Of a stretch of DNA of 58,018 nt, positions 57,125 to 58,018 are shown in pieces (positions within the stretch are counted from its first letter, which is position 1; every line of letters begins with the position of its first letter). The notes beneath the pieces are model-generated. The model was given only the letters and a program-made list of their open reading frames with translations. It was not told the DNA's origin and ran no database searches. The position numbers and the translations under genes were made by a program. The stretch is taken from NCBI RefSeq assembly GCF_006546735.2, contig NZ_VICD02000075.1:1-58018 (forward strand), in the 5' to 3' direction. This DNA comes from Marilutibacter maris (lineage in GTDB: Bacteria; Pseudomonadota; Gammaproteobacteria; Xanthomonadales; Xanthomonadaceae).

Positions 57125-57393
57125 GGGATCGCGGCTTACGCCGCGATCCCCGGGCTGCGCCCGGGAATCCCCAAAGTTTGCTTCGCAAACCTTGGGCCCC
57201 GCCGTTGCGCTGCCATACCCCCATTCGCACCTGCGGTGCGAATCGCCCCCTGACTCAGGGGGCTGGGCCGTCCATACCTATCTCGTAGGAGCGGCGTAAG
57301 CCGCGATGGGGCTTTCATGGGAAGGCCTGGTCGCAGCTCACGCGGCTCCTACAGAAGCGATGGCCTTCTCCCGTACGCGCGGCGTGAGCCGCG
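57125..57393. repeat. Composite palindromic repeat, copy 2 (longer form)
   Basis: This fills most of the 321-bp gap between the convergent 5'-nucleotidase and DUF2939 genes. Modules: a perfect 11-bp hairpin GGGATCGCGGC...GCCGCGATCCC (57125-57150), CCCGGGCTGCGCCCGGG (57149-57165), AAAGTTTGCTTCGCAAACCTT (57173-57193), ATTCGCACC-TGC-GGTGCGAAT (57223-57243), CCCCCTGACTCAGGGGG (57246-57262), a GTAG head with GCTTTCATGGGA and an inverted head (57285-57352), and a partial head GCGCGGCGTGAGCCGCG (57376-57392). Five to six hairpins lie in tandem. No coding potential was seen. Confidence 0.88.
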
Positions 57394-57422
57394 GTATCTG
57401 GATGCAGCCGGATACCGTTCCT

Positions 57423-57974
57423 TCAGCCCTGGTCCTGTTCGCCGAGGTTGATCTCGGCGACCTTCCAGCTCAGGCCCTGTCGGCGCAGCACGACCTCGAC
57501 CGGCATCTGTCCGGGGTTGTCCAGGCCGACACTGAAGCGGTCGTGCGACTGCAGGCGGTAGTGCGCGTGCTCGAACGGGTCCGGCGCCGGCTCGGTGCTG
57601 ACCGGCTTGTCCAGCTCCAGGCCGGAGGCGGTGCCCTGGCGCCAGGCGACCCGCCCGCGCATCAGCACGCCGACGCCATCGGGGGTGGCGACGTAGTCGA
57701 TCAGGCTGCCGCTGAGGTGCCCGGCGACCGCCATCGCGACCGAGCCGAGCAGGCTGTCGCCGATCACCGGGCCGGCCTGGCGGGCGATGAAATCCTCGCT
57801 CTGTGCGCGCAGATTGTCCTGCAACGCGGGAAAGTCGACATGGCGGGCGAGAGCGGCGGCGTCGTCCTCGCGCAGCGCGGTCCGGATGCCGTTGACCGCG
57901 TACAGCGGCGAGGCCAGATACAGGCCGGCCAGTACCGCGGCGAGCAGGATGAGCGACAGCAGGAATTTCTTCAT
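57423..57974 (-). CDS. DUF2939 domain protein
   Basis: The 183-aa protein starts MKKFLLSLILLAAVLAGLYLASPLYAVNGIRTALREDDAAALARHVDFPALQDNLRAQ. This hydrophobic segment followed by an ASPxYA..G.R.A....D...L...VDFP..R.NL-like pattern is diagnostic of DUF2939. The first helix (about 4-22) is either a signal anchor or an uncleaved signal peptide, so the protein faces the periplasm. The rest is alpha/beta, with strands such as VLMRGRVAWR and HYRLQSHDRFSVGL and no cysteine. Function is unknown. Its promoter lies at or beyond the right edge; the last 44 bases of the window (57975-58018) show no further gene. Confidence 0.85.
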   Translation of the reverse strand: MKKFLLSLILLAAVLAGLYLASPLYAVNGIRTALREDDAAALARHVDFPALQDNLRAQSEDFIARQAGPVIGDSLLGSVAMAVAGHLSGSLIDYVATPDGVGVLMRGRVAWRQGTASGLELDKPVSTEPAPDPFEHAHYRLQSHDRFSVGLDNPGQMPVEVVLRRQGLSWKVAEINLGEQDQG

Positions 57975-58018
57975 CGGATCCAGGCGGACAAGGTGGGACG
58001 GTCGCGACGCAGGACCGC

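Overview
The window is 58 kb of very GC-rich (roughly two thirds G+C) chromosomal DNA. Gene content and repeats point to the Xanthomonadaceae/Lysobacteraceae, most likely a Lysobacter-like genus. The evidence is the zipA-ligA order, split metH, the yfhM-pbpC pair, a 180-kDa-class NAD-glutamate dehydrogenase, GTAG-headed palindromic repeats of the kind known from Stenotrophomonas, and TTG/GTG starts. It reads as core chromosome: I see no tRNA, rRNA, CRISPR array, transposase, integrase or prophage gene.

Layout. 1-9.2 kb: end of zipA (division), ligA (DNA ligase), epmA (EF-P lysylation), a lipoprotein with three DUF3011 repeats, mtnA (methionine salvage) and gyrA, closed by a textbook terminator. 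9.3-16.8 kb: alpha-2-macroglobulin lipoprotein and penicillin-binding protein 1C, a periplasmic defence/repair pair. 16.9-19.5 kb: peroxiredoxin, a heat-shock pair (hsp20, cbpA) behind a near-consensus sigma-32 promoter, and a PilH-like response regulator. 19.5-22 kb: AcuI/YhdH oxidoreductase, LOG-type protein and a SAM methyltransferase. 22.1-27.9 kb: the 2-oxoglutarate dehydrogenase complex sucA-sucB-lpd. 28-32.3 kb: GNAT fusion protein, ribosomal oxygenase RoxA, VOC protein, purB. 32.4-33.8 kb: fumC.

33.9-38.5 kb holds the most system-like locus. It is an operon of a small exported protein, a YtrA-type GntR repressor, an ABC ATPase, an ABC permease and two tandem YggN-like exported proteins. 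Two junctions are ATGA overlaps, a dyad overlaps the -10 box, and an intrinsic terminator closes the operon. 38.6-43.6 kb: periplasmic glutathione peroxidase, two exported FKBP-type prolyl isomerases, UDP-glucose dehydrogenase, SlyX and a DUF2058 protein. 43.8-48.6 kb: an operon of an ArsR-methyltransferase regulator and a two-gene methionine synthase. 48.8-58 kb: acyl-CoA dehydrogenase, NAD-glutamate dehydrogenase, NAD kinase, 5'-nucleotidase and a DUF2939 protein.

Functionally the window combines TCA-cycle and glutamate carbon flow (sucAB-lpd, fumC, gdh), the methionine/SAM cycle (mtnA, metH, the SahR-like regulator) and envelope quality control (A2M/PBP1C, FKBPs, Prx/Gpx, Hsp20/CbpA). Intergenic space is rich in hairpins. 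Two gaps carry diverged copies of the same composite repeat. I found no clearly unprecedented system. The best leads are the GntR-ABC-YggN operon, the metal-ligand-rich insertion in the split MetH, the FKBP with a duplicated dimerisation domain, and the composite repeats.
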